Source of the DNA: Marinicauda salina
GTDB lineage: Bacteria > Pseudomonadota > Alphaproteobacteria > Caulobacterales > Maricaulaceae
DNA: 64,000 nt
Direction: 5' to 3'
Assembly: GCF_003122085.1 (NCBI RefSeq)
Contig: NZ_QEXV01000003.1
Location: forward strand, 186,001 to 250,000
Within the stretch, counting starts at the first letter, position 1; each line of letters starts with the position of its first letter. The position numbers and the translations under genes were made by a program. Below the pieces are notes generated by a model. That model made no database searches, was not told where the DNA came from, and saw only the letters and a list, made by a program, of their open reading frames with translations. Positions 9,556-18,718 of the stretch are shown here, piece by piece.

Positions 9556-9974
9556 ACGGGATGCTCGAGCGGGTTCAGCGCGGGGCTGGAGGCGAACATC
9601 CAGCCCGAGAAGATGCGCTCGCCCTCGGCCTCCTCGCCGAAGCCGTCGGTCCGGCGGTCGTCGACCTGCAGGAAGACGAAGGTCTCGGGCGTCTCCTCGG
9701 GCGGGCGCTTGCGGCAGTAGCGCACGGTGATGTCCAGCGCGCCGAAGGTGACCGTCTCGCCCACCGGAGCCTCGAAATCACGCGTGCGCGCGGTGACCTT
9801 GTCGAGCCCGCGCAGGACGGCCACCGCGCCGGGCTCGGAGGAGCGCTCGGGGATCTCCGCGGCCTGGTCCGACTCCTCCCGGGGCGCGGCCTGTTCGGCG
9901 GCGTCCTGGGCGAAGGCCCGGCCCGCGGCGAGGCCGGCGAGCGCGGCGAGGAGGATCAGGCTGGTGCGAAGCAT
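9522..9974 (-). CDS. DUF2155 domain-containing periplasmic protein
   Basis: A 150-residue exported protein of the DUF2155 family, which is conserved in alphaproteobacteria next to complex I NDUFA12 genes and has no established function. A signal peptide (MLRTSLILLAALAGLAAGRAFA) is followed by an acidic linker and a compact beta-rich domain with YCRKRPPEETPE and the end IFSGWMFASSPALNPLEHP. The ATG at 9974 is preferred; a TTG at 9995 would add seven residues. It overlaps the convergent aat 3' end. Confidence 0.85.
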   Translation of the reverse strand: MLRTSLILLAALAGLAAGRAFAQDAAEQAAPREESDQAAEIPERSSEPGAVAVLRGLDKVTARTRDFEAPVGETVTFGALDITVRYCRKRPPEETPETFVFLQVDDRRTDGFGEEAEGERIFSGWMFASSPALNPLEHPVYDVWVIDCRT

Positions 9975-10017
9975 GAAGCGAAGCTTTCCCGGCAATCTGG
10001 CGAAGTGATGGCGGCGG

Positions 10018-10470
10018 TCAGCCGCCGCTCCCGTTCATCACGGTCTCGCCGATCAGGTCCATCAGATCGACCGCGCCCTGGGTGAAGCGGATCTCCTCGC
10101 CCGCGGCGAGCATCTCGGCGTCGCCGCCGGGCTCGATCTCGACATACGCCCCGCCGAGCAGGCCCGAGGTCGCGATCTTCGCCGTCGAATCCGCGGGGAT
10201 CTCGACATCGCTCCGGATCGTCAGCGCGGTCCGCGCGAAATAGGTCTGCGCGTCAAGCTCGATCGCCGAGACCGCGCCGACCGGAACGCCGGCCACGCGC
10301 ACCTCCGCGCCGCGCGCCAGGTCGCCGATGGTGTTGAACCGCGCGGTCAGCTGATAGCCGTCCCGGCCCGGCCCCTCTTCCAGTTCGCCCTGGGCGTAGG
10401 CGAAGAACGCGCCGGCCGCGGCCAGAACGATGAAGCCGATGATGGTCTCGAGCAGCGCGCCGGTTCGCAT
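10018..10470 (-). CDS. mlaD: MlaD-family lipid-binding protein of the Mla pathway
   Basis: A 150-residue MCE-domain protein with one N-terminal membrane helix (about residues 6-26). The MCE core runs from about 38 to 115 and includes FNTIGDLARGAEVRVAGVPVG and SGLLGGAYVEIEPGG. In the Mla system it forms a hexameric ring on the inner membrane and passes phospholipids to MlaFE. Matching mlaE and mlaF genes occur about 51 kb away in this window (61898-63420), so the set is split. It lies between the NDUFA12 and DUF2155 genes on the same strand; the gap to the former is only six bases. Confidence 0.88.
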   Translation of the reverse strand: MRTGALLETIIGFIVLAAAGAFFAYAQGELEEGPGRDGYQLTARFNTIGDLARGAEVRVAGVPVGAVSAIELDAQTYFARTALTIRSDVEIPADSTAKIATSGLLGGAYVEIEPGGDAEMLAAGEEIRFTQGAVDLMDLIGETVMNGSGG

Positions 10471-10476
10471 CGGATC

Positions 10477-10884
10477 TCAGCCCTCCGGGGTCCAGGCCTC
10501 GTAATCGGCCGAAGTCGCCTGCCGCTTGCGTTCGCCGGCCAGCGATCCCGTCGGGCGGTAGGCGTGCAGCGTGCCCGTCAGGTTCGGCTTGTGATCGATC
10601 TCCCAGGGCCGGCGGGGCAGCGGCTCGACCGTCGGCGGCTGATCGAAGGTGTGATGCATCCAGCCGTGCCAGTCCGACGGCACGCGCGAGGCGTCGGCGA
10701 ATCCCTTGTAGACGACCCAGCGGCGCGGCCGGCCCTCGGCCCCGCGGCCCGCCTTGCGTTCCTCGTAGTAGCGATTGCCGTACTCGTCCTCGCCGACGAG
10801 CTTGCCGTCGCGGCGGATCGTCCACAGCGCGCCGAGCGCCGCGCCGTCCCACCAGGCGAACAGTCTGCCGATGAATGCCAGCAT
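10477..10884 (-). CDS. NADH:ubiquinone oxidoreductase NDUFA12 (B17.2-like) subunit
   Basis: A 135-residue accessory subunit of complex I, typical of alphaproteobacteria and mitochondria. Recognisable features are the N-terminal TIRRDGKLVGEDEYGNRYYE, RRWVVYKGFADASRVPSDW, the HHTFD stretch, and the C-terminal WEIDHKPNLTGTLHAYRP. The ATG at 10884 gives the family length; longer in-frame extensions run into sequence antisense to the NrdJ-like gene. It acts at the cytoplasmic face of complex I. It heads the NDUFA12-mlaD-DUF2155 minus-strand group. Confidence 0.92.
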   Translation of the reverse strand: MLAFIGRLFAWWDGAALGALWTIRRDGKLVGEDEYGNRYYEERKAGRGAEGRPRRWVVYKGFADASRVPSDWHGWMHHTFDQPPTVEPLPRRPWEIDHKPNLTGTLHAYRPTGSLAGERKRQATSADYEAWTPEG

Positions 10885-11095
10885 TGCGGTTCCGTTTCCG
10901 GTTGATCCGTTCAGCTCCCTATATGCCTGCGCCCCGGGGGCGGGTCCAGAGCGCGCGCCGCATCCAGCAGCGGTCGGCCGCGGAACGTGACTTTCCGCAC
11001 ACGTTGGGCGACGCGCGACTTCCTTCGACAGCCTGCGCCGGCGCCCGGTATCCTGCCGACTGATTCGCGACGCCGCCCGCGCAGGAGCCTCCCGC

Positions 11096-13624
11096 ATGAG
11101 CCTGGAACGCCGCCTGACAGCCGATCGCGCCGACCCGCTCGACGGCGTCGCGTTCGAGCTTCGTCGAATGGAAACGCAGGACGCGCTCGAGGAGGTTGAA
11201 GCGCGGATCCCCGCCGACTGGCCCGATGACGCCGCGGCGGCCTGGGCGAGCCTGTCCGGGGCGGTCGGGCTGAACGCCGACGAGGCGCTGCGGGGCCTGG
11301 CGGCGCGCCTCGCCGAGGCGTTTCCCAAGCGCGACCGCGCGAAGGCGCGCGACGAGATCCTGGCCTCCATGCTGGCCCGGGAGGCCGCCCCGGCCGCGCC
11401 GCTCTGGCGCGGGGAAGCGCTCTCGTCTGCGGCCGAACCGGCCGAGGCCGGCCCCGAGGACGCGCAAGCGCTGATCGCGCAGATCAACCAGGCCGCCGCC
11501 GGCCGCGCCGCGGCCGACATGGGCGCGCGCGTGCTGCGCGATCGCCTGGAGGCCGTCGCGTCGGCGTGCGTCAACTGCGACGGCGAGGCCGAGGAGTGCT
11601 TCGATCCGAGACGCAATCGCGCGCTCGCCCGAGCCATTCGCGCCGCGCGCCGCGACGGCGCCCCGGACCCCATGATCGAGCGCGCCATCGCGCGGGCCCG
11701 CCAGGGCCTGACCGAGCCGGAGCCGGGACTCGATTTCGCCCCGGCGCCGCCCGCCCCGGCCCCGCTGCGGCTCGACGCCGCGCTCATCGACGCCGCCGAA
11801 CAGGATGAAGCCGTCGACGGCGCCAGCGCCCGCGGCCTGTTCCGCGCCCTCGCCGAGACGGTGTGGAGCCATGGCGCGCCGGAACTCCGCTTTGAGTCCT
11901 TCGACGCCGCCCCGGCCGCCGCCGTCATCGACGTCGCACGCCTGATCGCGTCTGATCCCGGTCTCGCCGCGCTCGAGCACGCCGCCGCGCTCTGGGGCGG
12001 ACTCGCCGCCCGCCATGACGGCGCGCTCGTTCTCACCGGGCTGTCCGCCGCCCTGCTGGGCGAAGGGCTGGCCTATGACAGCGAGGACGGCCGCGCGCGG
12101 GCCGCGGAGATCGCCGGGGCCGCGCGCGCCGCCTCGCCGGCGCCGGTCCGGCTCATGCGGCCCGACGCGGCGATCGCCAGCTTCCTCGGCGCGGAGTCGG
12201 TCGGTCTCGCCCCGCCGATCGGCCCGAGGCGCCCGGAGGCCGGCGCGCTCACCGCATGCGCGGAGCGCGCCCTGGCCGGGCTCGACGCCGAGTCCCGCAT
12301 CGCAGCGGAACGCCACGCCCTGGGCGCCGGCGGCCTGGAGGGGCTCGACGCACCGTGGCTGGAGGCGCTGCGCGAGGCCGGCCTGGACGACGACGCCTTC
12401 GCGCGCATCAACGCCGCGCTCGTCGAAGGAACCCCGGTGCGCCACGCCTTCAACCGCTGGACGGTCGGCGACGCCTTCGCCGAGCGCCTCGGCCTGTCGC
12501 CGGAGCGATTCGAGGACGCCGGCGCGGGGCTTCTGGAAGCCTTCGGCGTCGACCCCGTCGATATCGAGGCCGCCGAGCGCCACGTCCACGGCGCGGGGCG
12601 GCTCGACGACTGCCCCGCCCTGCCCGTCGCGCTGCGCGGCGCCTTCGCGCGAGCCGGGACGGACGCCCGCCTCGCGATGGCCGAGGCGGTGGAGGCCGCG
12701 ATGGACGGGCCGTGCGATCTCGAACTCGCCCTGCCCGCGGCGGCGACCATCGACGAGGTCGCCGAGATCATCGCTTCGGCGGCGCGGCGCGGCCTGCACG
12801 GGCTGCGCATCGCGCGCGAGGGCGCGGCGCTCTACGACCTGCTCAACACGATCGAGTACGAAGCCGGCGATTCCGGGCGCCGCGAGTTCGTCGCCGAGGA
12901 GCGCGTGGTCGAACGCGTGGTGGAGCGCGTGGTCGAGCGGCCGGCCAGCCGGCGCAAGCTGCCGGACCGGCGCAAAGGCTATATCCAGAAATCCACCGTC
13001 GGCGGCCACAAGGTCTATCTTCACACCGGCGAGTTCGAGGACGGCGAGCTCGGCGAGATATTCATCGACATGCACAAGGAAGGCGCGGCCTTCCGCTCGC
13101 TGATGAACAATTTCGCGATCTCGATCTCGATCGGGCTGCAATACGGCGTGCCGCTCGAGGAATATGTCGACGCCTACGTGTTTACGCGCTTCGAGCCCGC
13201 CGGACCGGTCGAGGGCAACGACTCGATCCGGCACGCGACCTCGATCCTCGACTACCTGTTTCGCGAGCTGGGCGTGTCCTATCTCGGCCGCACCGACCTG
13301 GCGCAGACCGACCCGCACAAGTCCGACCCGGGCGGGCTCGGCGGCGGCGTCGAGAAGGAGAAGCTCGCCGTCGAGCAGGACGCGGCCAAGTTCATCTCGA
13401 AGGGGTTCTCGCGCGGCCAGCTGCCCGACAACGTGGTGATGCTGACGACGCCGCGACATTCCTCGCCCGGCGGCGGCGCGTCCGGCGGCGCCGAACCCGC
13501 GCCGTCGGCCGAGAGCTATTACGGCGAGCCCTGCCCGGACTGCGGCCACTTCACGCTCATCGAGACCGGCTCGGAACTCAGCTGCGACGCGTGTTCCTGG
13601 AGCGGCCCGCCGCCCGAACAGTAG
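11096..13624 (+). CDS. Class II ribonucleotide reductase (NrdJ)-like protein lacking the catalytic motifs
   Basis: An 842-residue intact frame that is collinear with B12-dependent NrdJ (about 1200 residues in Caulobacter-type bacteria) but shortened. Aligning parts are the start ([12 protein letters not shown]), [17 protein letters not shown] near 158, [19 protein letters not shown] from 452, the [14 protein letters not shown] linker, and a well-kept TSCPD-type region from about 620 ([32 protein letters not shown]) ending in a zinc ribbon (C813, C816, C830, C833). The segments that normally carry Asn-Pro-Cys-Ser-Glu, Ala-Pro-Thr-Gly-Thr and Asp-Cys-Asp-Thr-Thr are missing or replaced by Ala-rich sequence. 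It should therefore not reduce ribonucleotides. CAGGAG precedes the ATG. No frameshift or stop is seen, so a maintained non-catalytic role is likelier than decay. Confidence 0.82.
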   Translation: MSLERRLTADRADPLDGVAFELRRMETQDALEEVEARIPADWPDDAAAAWASLSGAVGLNADEALRGLAARLAEAFPKRDRAKARDEILASMLAREAAPAAPLWRGEALSSAAEPAEAGPEDAQALIAQINQAAAGRAAADMGARVLRDRLEAVASACVNCDGEAEECFDPRRNRALARAIRAARRDGAPDPMIERAIARARQGLTEPEPGLDFAPAPPAPAPLRLDAALIDAAEQDEAVDGASARGLFRALAETVWSHGAPELRFESFDAAPAAAVIDVARLIASDPGLAALEHAAALWGGLAARHDGALVLTGLSAALLGEGLAYDSEDGRARAAEIAGAARAASPAPVRLMRPDAAIASFLGAESVGLAPPIGPRRPEAGALTACAERALAGLDAESRIAAERHALGAGGLEGLDAPWLEALREAGLDDDAFARINAALVEGTPVRHAFNRWTVGDAFAERLGLSPERFEDAGAGLLEAFGVDPVDIEAAERHVHGAGRLDDCPALPVALRGAFARAGTDARLAMAEAVEAAMDGPCDLELALPAAATIDEVAEIIASAARRGLHGLRIAREGAALYDLLNTIEYEAGDSGRREFVAEERVVERVVERVVERPASRRKLPDRRKGYIQKSTVGGHKVYLHTGEFEDGELGEIFIDMHKEGAAFRSLMNNFAISISIGLQYGVPLEEYVDAYVFTRFEPAGPVEGNDSIRHATSILDYLFRELGVSYLGRTDLAQTDPHKSDPGGLGGGVEKEKLAVEQDAAKFISKGFSRGQLPDNVVMLTTPRHSSPGGGASGGAEPAPSAESYYGEPCPDCGHFTLIETGSELSCDACSWSGPPPEQ

Positions 13625-13681
13625 CGCGCGTTACCGCATTTTAAGTCGAAACCCGCGCTTCGAGCCGCTACTTATGCGGAG

Positions 13682-14893
13682 ATGAAGCTTGTCAGGCTGC
13701 TTACCGCCCTCGCCGTTTCGGCGCTGACGGCCGGTCCCGCGCTGGCCGGCGATCCGCATCGCCGGCTCGTCATCGGCGGCGAGTGCGTCGATTGCGACTT
13801 CAGCGGCTCGAACCTCGCCGGCGGACACTTCGTCGGCGGCGATTTCAGCGGCAGCGATTTCTCGAACTCCGAACTGCTCGGCGCGCGCTTGGTGGACATG
13901 GAGCTCGACGGCGCGGATTTCTCCAACGCATCCATGATCGACATCCGGCTCTCGGGCGTGTCCTTCGACGACGCCGATCTGAGCAACGCCGTGCTCGACG
14001 GCGTGCGCGGACAGCGCGTCAGCCTGGACGGGGCCTCGCTGGAGAACGCCAGCCTCGACGGCGGCGTCTTCATGACCCTCGAAGCCTCCGGCGCGCGGTT
14101 CAACGGCGCGCGCTTCCGCAACGCCGTCCTGCGCGCCGCCGAGTTCGACGGGGCGGATCTCCAGAACGCCGACTTCAGCGGCTGCCATTTCACACGCGCA
14201 TCGCTCGACAGCGCGGACGCCCGCTACGCCGTCTTTTCCGGCGCGATCTTCGAACACGCCGATCTGTCGAACGCCGACCTTCGCGGCGCCGTGCTCAACG
14301 GCGCCCGCTTCGTCTTCGTCGACCTCTCGGGAGCGGACCTTCGCACGGCGTCAGGGCTGAACGCGGACATGTTGCGGCGGGCCTGCGGGGACGACGCCAC
14401 GCGTCTGCCCCAGGGGCTCGAGATCACGCGGTGCGAGGAGGACGAACCGCGCCCCGCCGAACGCGCGCAGCCGCGGACGGTCGGCTCCGTCGCCGCCCGC
14501 CGCGCCGAGGTCGAAGCCGCGCGCCAGGCGATCGAACGCGCCCTGGCGAATCTCGACGACGACAATCGCTTCCACGAGGTATGGAACGAGGAGGCGCTCG
14601 CCGCGGCCCGCGAGGGCCTGCGCGCGGCCGCGCAGGAGATGGAGGCCGAGCACGCCGAGGCGCTGCGCGAAATCGAGCGCGAATGGCGCATGGAAATTCG
14701 TCGCGCCGAGCTTGGCGACACGGTCCGAATGATCTTCGAGCAGGCCGATGCGCTCGAGCGCGCGCGCCACGCCGGCGACGCTCCGCGCCCTCCCAAGGCG
14801 CCGCAGCCGCCGCTGCCTCCGCGCATGGAGAACGGCCTCGCCGGCGCTCCGGACGGCGACCCCGACGCGGACGCCGAACCGGACGACGGCTGA
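13682..14893 (+). CDS. Secreted pentapeptide-repeat protein with C-terminal coiled coil
   Basis: A 403-residue protein. A signal peptide (MKLVRLLTALAVSALTAGPALA) leads into about 200 residues of A(D/N)LXX-type pentapeptide repeats (for example DFSGSDFSNSELLGARL and DLSNADLRGAVLNGARF), which should form a right-handed quadrilateral beta helix. A cap segment ends in CGDDATRLPQGLEITRC, seen in other pentapeptide proteins. Residues about 270-365 are charged and helical, probably a coiled coil, then a Pro/Asp-rich tail. It starts 57 bases after the NrdJ-like gene and ends 15 bases before the convergent aspS. Cellular role unknown; periplasmic structural or binding function is inferred. Confidence 0.82.
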   Translation: MKLVRLLTALAVSALTAGPALAGDPHRRLVIGGECVDCDFSGSNLAGGHFVGGDFSGSDFSNSELLGARLVDMELDGADFSNASMIDIRLSGVSFDDADLSNAVLDGVRGQRVSLDGASLENASLDGGVFMTLEASGARFNGARFRNAVLRAAEFDGADLQNADFSGCHFTRASLDSADARYAVFSGAIFEHADLSNADLRGAVLNGARFVFVDLSGADLRTASGLNADMLRRACGDDATRLPQGLEITRCEEDEPRPAERAQPRTVGSVAARRAEVEAARQAIERALANLDDDNRFHEVWNEEALAAAREGLRAAAQEMEAEHAEALREIEREWRMEIRRAELGDTVRMIFEQADALERARHAGDAPRPPKAPQPPLPPRMENGLAGAPDGDPDADAEPDDG

Positions 14894-14908
14894 CGCCGCC
14901 GCGCGGCG

Positions 14909-16723
14909 TCAGCTCTTCTTCTGATCCGGAATGACCGTGCGCAGGTGCAGCTCGCGCAGGTGATGCGGCGAGGCCGGCGCGGGCGCGTTCATCATCAGAT
15001 CGCGCGCCTGCTGGTCCTTCGGGAACATCACCACCTCGCGGAGATTGCCGACGCCGGCCAGCAGCATGACGATCCGGTCGATGCCCGGCGCGATGCCGCC
15101 GTGCGGCGGCGCGCCGTAGCGGAAGGCGTTGAGCATCCCGCCGAACGCCTCCTCGACCACGTCCTCGCCGTAGCCGGCGAACTCGAACGCCTTGAGCATG
15201 ACGTCGGGGCGATGGTTCCGGATCGCGCCCGACGACAGCTCCACGCCGTTGCAGACGATGTCGTACTGGTAGGCCTTCAGCGACAGCAGCGCCTTCTCGT
15301 CGGTCTTCTCCAGCGCCATGAAGGCGTCGGGATCCATCTGCGGCATCGAGAAGGGGTTGTGCGAGAACTCGACCTTCTTCTGGTCGTCGTCCCACTCGTA
15401 CATCGGGAAATCGACGACCCAGCAGAACTTGAACACGCCCTCTTCGAACAGGCCCAGCTCCGCGCCGATCATGTCGCGCGCCTTGCCGGCGAACGCGGCG
15501 AAGTCCTTCGGGAGGCCGGCGACGAAGAACACCGCGTCGCCCGCGGCGAGCCCCAGCTGGTCGCGGATCGCCTCGGTGCGCTCGGGGCCGATATTCTTCG
15601 CGACCGGACCGGCGCCGGCCACGGCGCCCTCTTCCTCGCGCCAGAAGATGTAGCCCAGCCCCGGCTGGCCCTCCTTCTGCGCCCAGGAGTTCATGCGATC
15701 GCAGAAGGCGCGCGAGCCGCCCTGCGGCGCGGGAATGGCCCAGACCTCGACCTCGGGGTTCTTCTCGATCATGCCCGCGAAGACCTTGAAGCCGGAGCCC
15801 GCGAAGTGCTCGGTCACGGCGGCCATCTCGATCGGGTTTCTCAAATCCGGCTTGTCGGTGCCGTACTTGCGCATCGCCTCCTCGTAGGGGATGCGCGGAA
15901 ACGGGACGGGCGTGACGGCGTTGTCGCCGGCGAATTCCTCGAACACGCCGTGGAGCACGGGTTCGATGGCGGCGAACACGTCCTCCTGGTCGACGAAGCT
16001 CATCTCCATGTCGAGCTGGTAGAACTCGCCCGGCGAACGGTCGGCGCGCGCATCCTCGTCGCGGAAGCAGGGCGCGATCTGGAAATAGCGGTCGAAGCCC
16101 GCGACCATGATCAGCTGCTTGAACTGCTGCGGCGCCTGGGGCAGCGCGTAGAAGCTTCCCGGATGCAGGCGCGAAGGCACGAGGAAGTCGCGCGCGCCCT
16201 CGGGCGAGGACGCCGTCAGGATCGGCGTCTGGTACTCGAGAAAGCCCTGCTCGACCATGCGCCGGCGGATCGAGTCGATGATCTGCGAGCGCAGCACGAT
16301 GCGGTGGTGCAGCCCCTCGCGGCGCAGGTCGACATAGCGGTGCTTGAGCCGCACCTCCTCGGCCCATTCCGGCTCGCCGAAGACCGGAAGCGGCAGCTCC
16401 TTCGCCTCCGACTGCACGTCCATCTCGTCGACGCGGATTTCGACCTCGCCGGTGGGCAGGTTCGGATTCACGGTTTCATCGGAGCGCGCCACGACCCGGC
16501 CGGTCACGGTGATCACGCTCTCGACGCGCATGTGCTCCAGGCGCTCGAAATGCGGGCTGTCGGGTTCGAGCACGCACTGGGTCAGGCCGTAATGGTCGCG
16601 CAGGTCCACGAACAGCAGGCCGCCATGGTCCCGCTTGCGGTGAATCCATCCGGAAAGCCGTGCGGTCTCGCCCACATGGGTCTTGCGCAGCTCTCCGCAC
16701 GTGTGGGTGCGATAGGCGTGCAT
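14909..16723 (-). CDS. aspS: Aspartate--tRNA ligase (bacterial type)
   Basis: Charges tRNA-Asp, and in species with GatCAB often also tRNA-Asn. The 604-residue protein has the N-terminal OB-fold ([21 protein letters not shown]), class II motif 2 with its flipping loop ([19 protein letters not shown]), the bacterial GAD insertion (about 300-420) and motif 3 ([16 protein letters not shown]). The tail is the usual LREL-containing extension. The ATG at 16723 begins [12 protein letters not shown], the normal family start. Whether it is discriminating cannot be told from the sequence. Confidence 0.96.
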   Translation of the reverse strand: MHAYRTHTCGELRKTHVGETARLSGWIHRKRDHGGLLFVDLRDHYGLTQCVLEPDSPHFERLEHMRVESVITVTGRVVARSDETVNPNLPTGEVEIRVDEMDVQSEAKELPLPVFGEPEWAEEVRLKHRYVDLRREGLHHRIVLRSQIIDSIRRRMVEQGFLEYQTPILTASSPEGARDFLVPSRLHPGSFYALPQAPQQFKQLIMVAGFDRYFQIAPCFRDEDARADRSPGEFYQLDMEMSFVDQEDVFAAIEPVLHGVFEEFAGDNAVTPVPFPRIPYEEAMRKYGTDKPDLRNPIEMAAVTEHFAGSGFKVFAGMIEKNPEVEVWAIPAPQGGSRAFCDRMNSWAQKEGQPGLGYIFWREEEGAVAGAGPVAKNIGPERTEAIRDQLGLAAGDAVFFVAGLPKDFAAFAGKARDMIGAELGLFEEGVFKFCWVVDFPMYEWDDDQKKVEFSHNPFSMPQMDPDAFMALEKTDEKALLSLKAYQYDIVCNGVELSSGAIRNHRPDVMLKAFEFAGYGEDVVEEAFGGMLNAFRYGAPPHGGIAPGIDRIVMLLAGVGNLREVVMFPKDQQARDLMMNAPAPASPHHLRELHLRTVIPDQKKS

Positions 16724-16818
16724 CGAATTTTCGCTTCCGTGAAACTGGGCCGGGTCGGGTTCGCGGCGGGAAAAGGCGACGGAAGCGCCCGGATGTCAAG
16801 GCGGGGCGTTCGTCCGGC

Positions 16819-18468
16819 TCACTCGGGAATCGGCTCGCGGTCCCAGAATTCGCGCACCTCGTCGTCCAGCCCCGTCATCTCCCAGCGAATGAGCGAGATC
16901 GGCAGCCGGCCGCGGGCGAGGAAGGAGTCGTGGAATGCGCGCAGCGAGAAGGCGTCGCCGAGCTGGCGGCGCCGGTCGGCGAGCAGGCCCTGCATCTGCA
17001 TCGCCCCGACCTGGTAGCCCAGGCCATAGCCCGGCGGCCGGCGCAGATAGATCTCCGCATCGACCCGGGCGACGTCGGCGTCGAGATAGGGCGTGACCGA
17101 CCGCCAGTACGCGACGGCCTCGTCGACGGTCATCTCGTTGGTCTGCAGCCAGACATCGGCGGGCACGCGGGCTGCGCGGAAAATCCCGAAGATGTAGATG
17201 AGCTCTCGCGTTCTCGGCCGATCGTCCAGAAGGCCCGCCTGCAGCATCGCCTCCTCGAGATAGGTCGCCCAGCCCTCGATCCGCGCGCCGTCGCCGATGC
17301 GGCCGCGGACGGGATGGTCGACCACCATGCGCCCGTCGAAGCGATGACCGGGGATGACGGCGTGAAGATGGTCCGGCGTCGGGTCGCGATACTGGACCTC
17401 CTCCCAGAAATTCCACCCGCCCGGCCGGACGATCCAGGGCACGTTGTGATCGAGCGCGCCGATATGGTCGGGGATGGTGATGATGTCCTCGTCCTCGAGG
17501 AAGCGCCGGACCCGGGCGTCGGTCTCGGCGATGCGGCGGCGGTATTCCTCCGCCGAGGCGGCGGGCTCGAGCTCGGGCAGGTCGCGATTGCGATGGCGCT
17601 CCAGCGCGTGGAAGGCCGACATCCGGTCGAGCTCGCGTTCGCCCAGCGCGACGATCTCGGAGGCCGTCCAGGGCATCAGCTTGACGTGTTCGAGATACCA
17701 GTCGAACCGCGCCTCCCCGACGCCCGCGGCCGCGGTCATGTCCGGACGGTTCGCCTCCAGCCAGTCGCGGAAGGCGCGCACCGCCGCCAGCGCGGCCTCG
17801 ATATCGGGGACGAGCGCCGGCTGCTCCGCCTCGGCGCGCGCGAGCAGGTCCTCGTACCAGCCGATGACGCCGGCCGGCGGGGTCTCCCGGTAGGGATGGC
17901 CGTGGCCGACGCCGTCGGCGGTGGTGAGATTGTGCAGGGCGAGATCGGCGTAATCGGCCGCCGCCGCGTCGAGATTGGTCCGGGCGGCCTCGAGCAGCGC
18001 CGGCACGGCGGCGAGCCGCGCGCGCAGGCGGGCGAGCGCCTCGCCTTCAGCCGGCAGCTCCGTGAAGGTGAGCCACAGCAGCGGGTCGACATAGAAGCCG
18101 GGATCGCGCTCGAAGGGCCGCGAGGCCCGCAGCCAGAAATTATGCTGATCGATGCGCGCGCGCACGGCGAGATACTCCGCCTGACGGGCGCGGTCCCACG
18201 CCGCCACATTCATATCGGCCATCTGCCCGAGATAGTCGTCGACGGTCTCGATCCGGGCGGCCACGGCGGCGTCGGAATAGTCGGCCACCGCGATCCCGCC
18301 CCCATCGCGATCGATCAGGGGATCGTCCTGACCCCAGGTCTCGAACTCGAGGAACAGCGCGACGAAATCCTCGTAACTACCTGTTCCCGCAGGCGGTCCC
18401 GCCATGGCGGCGCCGCTCGCCGCCAGGACGGACGCCGCCGCCGCGATCACCGAAATCCAGACCCGCAT
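16819..18468 (-). CDS. DUF885 domain-containing exported protein (putative metallopeptidase)
   Basis: A 549-residue protein with a signal peptide (MRVWISVIAAAASVLAASGAAMA) and a DUF885 domain over the rest of its length. The family's EGWATYLEEAML and GYGLGYQVGAMQ segments are clear, as is the helical middle. DUF885 proteins are thought to be zinc-dependent carboxypeptidase-like enzymes; in many members a His precedes the EGWA glutamate, while here the residue before it is Ile. Substrate unknown. The gene is divergent from the tetR operon across a repeat-bearing spacer. Confidence 0.82.
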   Translation of the reverse strand: MRVWISVIAAAASVLAASGAAMAGPPAGTGSYEDFVALFLEFETWGQDDPLIDRDGGGIAVADYSDAAVAARIETVDDYLGQMADMNVAAWDRARQAEYLAVRARIDQHNFWLRASRPFERDPGFYVDPLLWLTFTELPAEGEALARLRARLAAVPALLEAARTNLDAAAADYADLALHNLTTADGVGHGHPYRETPPAGVIGWYEDLLARAEAEQPALVPDIEAALAAVRAFRDWLEANRPDMTAAAGVGEARFDWYLEHVKLMPWTASEIVALGERELDRMSAFHALERHRNRDLPELEPAASAEEYRRRIAETDARVRRFLEDEDIITIPDHIGALDHNVPWIVRPGGWNFWEEVQYRDPTPDHLHAVIPGHRFDGRMVVDHPVRGRIGDGARIEGWATYLEEAMLQAGLLDDRPRTRELIYIFGIFRAARVPADVWLQTNEMTVDEAVAYWRSVTPYLDADVARVDAEIYLRRPPGYGLGYQVGAMQMQGLLADRRRQLGDAFSLRAFHDSFLARGRLPISLIRWEMTGLDDEVREFWDREPIPE

Positions 18469-18592
18469 CGCTGACGCCCCTCTCCGCGGTCATCGTCGCG
18501 ATCAGCCGACCCCGGCGGCGCGACGGCGTCAAGACCCGGCTCGACCGCCCGCGCCCCGTGCGCGGCGTGAGTCCCATGCGCGCCATGCGTGG

Positions 18593-18634
18593 CGTGCGGG
18601 GCGTGCGGGGCGTGCGGGGCGTGCGGGGCGTGCG
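18593..18634. repeat. 9-bp tandem repeat, about 4.7 copies
   Basis: Four exact copies of CGTGCGGGG followed by a partial CGTGCG. Degenerate relatives (CATGCGCGC, CATGCGTGG) lie just upstream. The array sits between the DUF885 start and the tetR promoter, about 25 bases before the first operator. Confidence 0.9.
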
Positions 18635-18658
18635 CCCACGCGACGCCGAGTCCCGTAA

Positions 18659-18676
18659 TGAGTAAACATTCACTCA
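18659..18676. promoter_or_regulatory. TetR-type operator 1
   Basis: TGAGTAAACATTCACTCA is an imperfect palindrome and matches operator 2 at 15 of 18 positions. It ends one base before the -35 hexamer of the tetR promoter. The consensus TGAGTGAACGTTCACTCA is a classic form for TetR-family sites. Binding by the downstream TetR is inferred. Confidence 0.65.
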
Positions 18677-18677
18677 C

Positions 18678-18706
18678 TTGACCTCGGCGCACGCATCTGG
18701 TTTAAA
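18678..18706 (+). promoter_or_regulatory. Sigma-70-type promoter of the tetR-plsC-MFS operon
   Basis: TTGACC (18678-18683), a 17-base spacer and TTTAAA (18701-18706) form a good housekeeping promoter. It is flanked by two operator-like palindromes, so repressor bound at either site would block polymerase. The predicted start point lies at about 18713, next to operator 2. Confidence 0.65.
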
Positions 18707-18718
18707 CCCGCCTCGTAG

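Noticed and set aside
10919-13549. Very long open frame on the minus strand opposite the NrdJ-like gene
   Set aside because: The translation is Arg/Gly/Ala-rich without any known fold, whereas the plus strand has clear NrdJ blocks. Such antisense frames are usual at this GC content.
14945-17017. Open frame of 690 codons opposite aspS
   Set aside because: Antisense to highly conserved AspRS sequence; His/Arg/Val-rich composition typical of a reverse-complement shadow.
18447-18692. Small minus-strand frame with Ala-Pro-His repeats
   Set aside because: The repeats are only the 9-base DNA array read in frame; the frame overlaps the promoter region and the DUF885 start and has no ribosome binding site.
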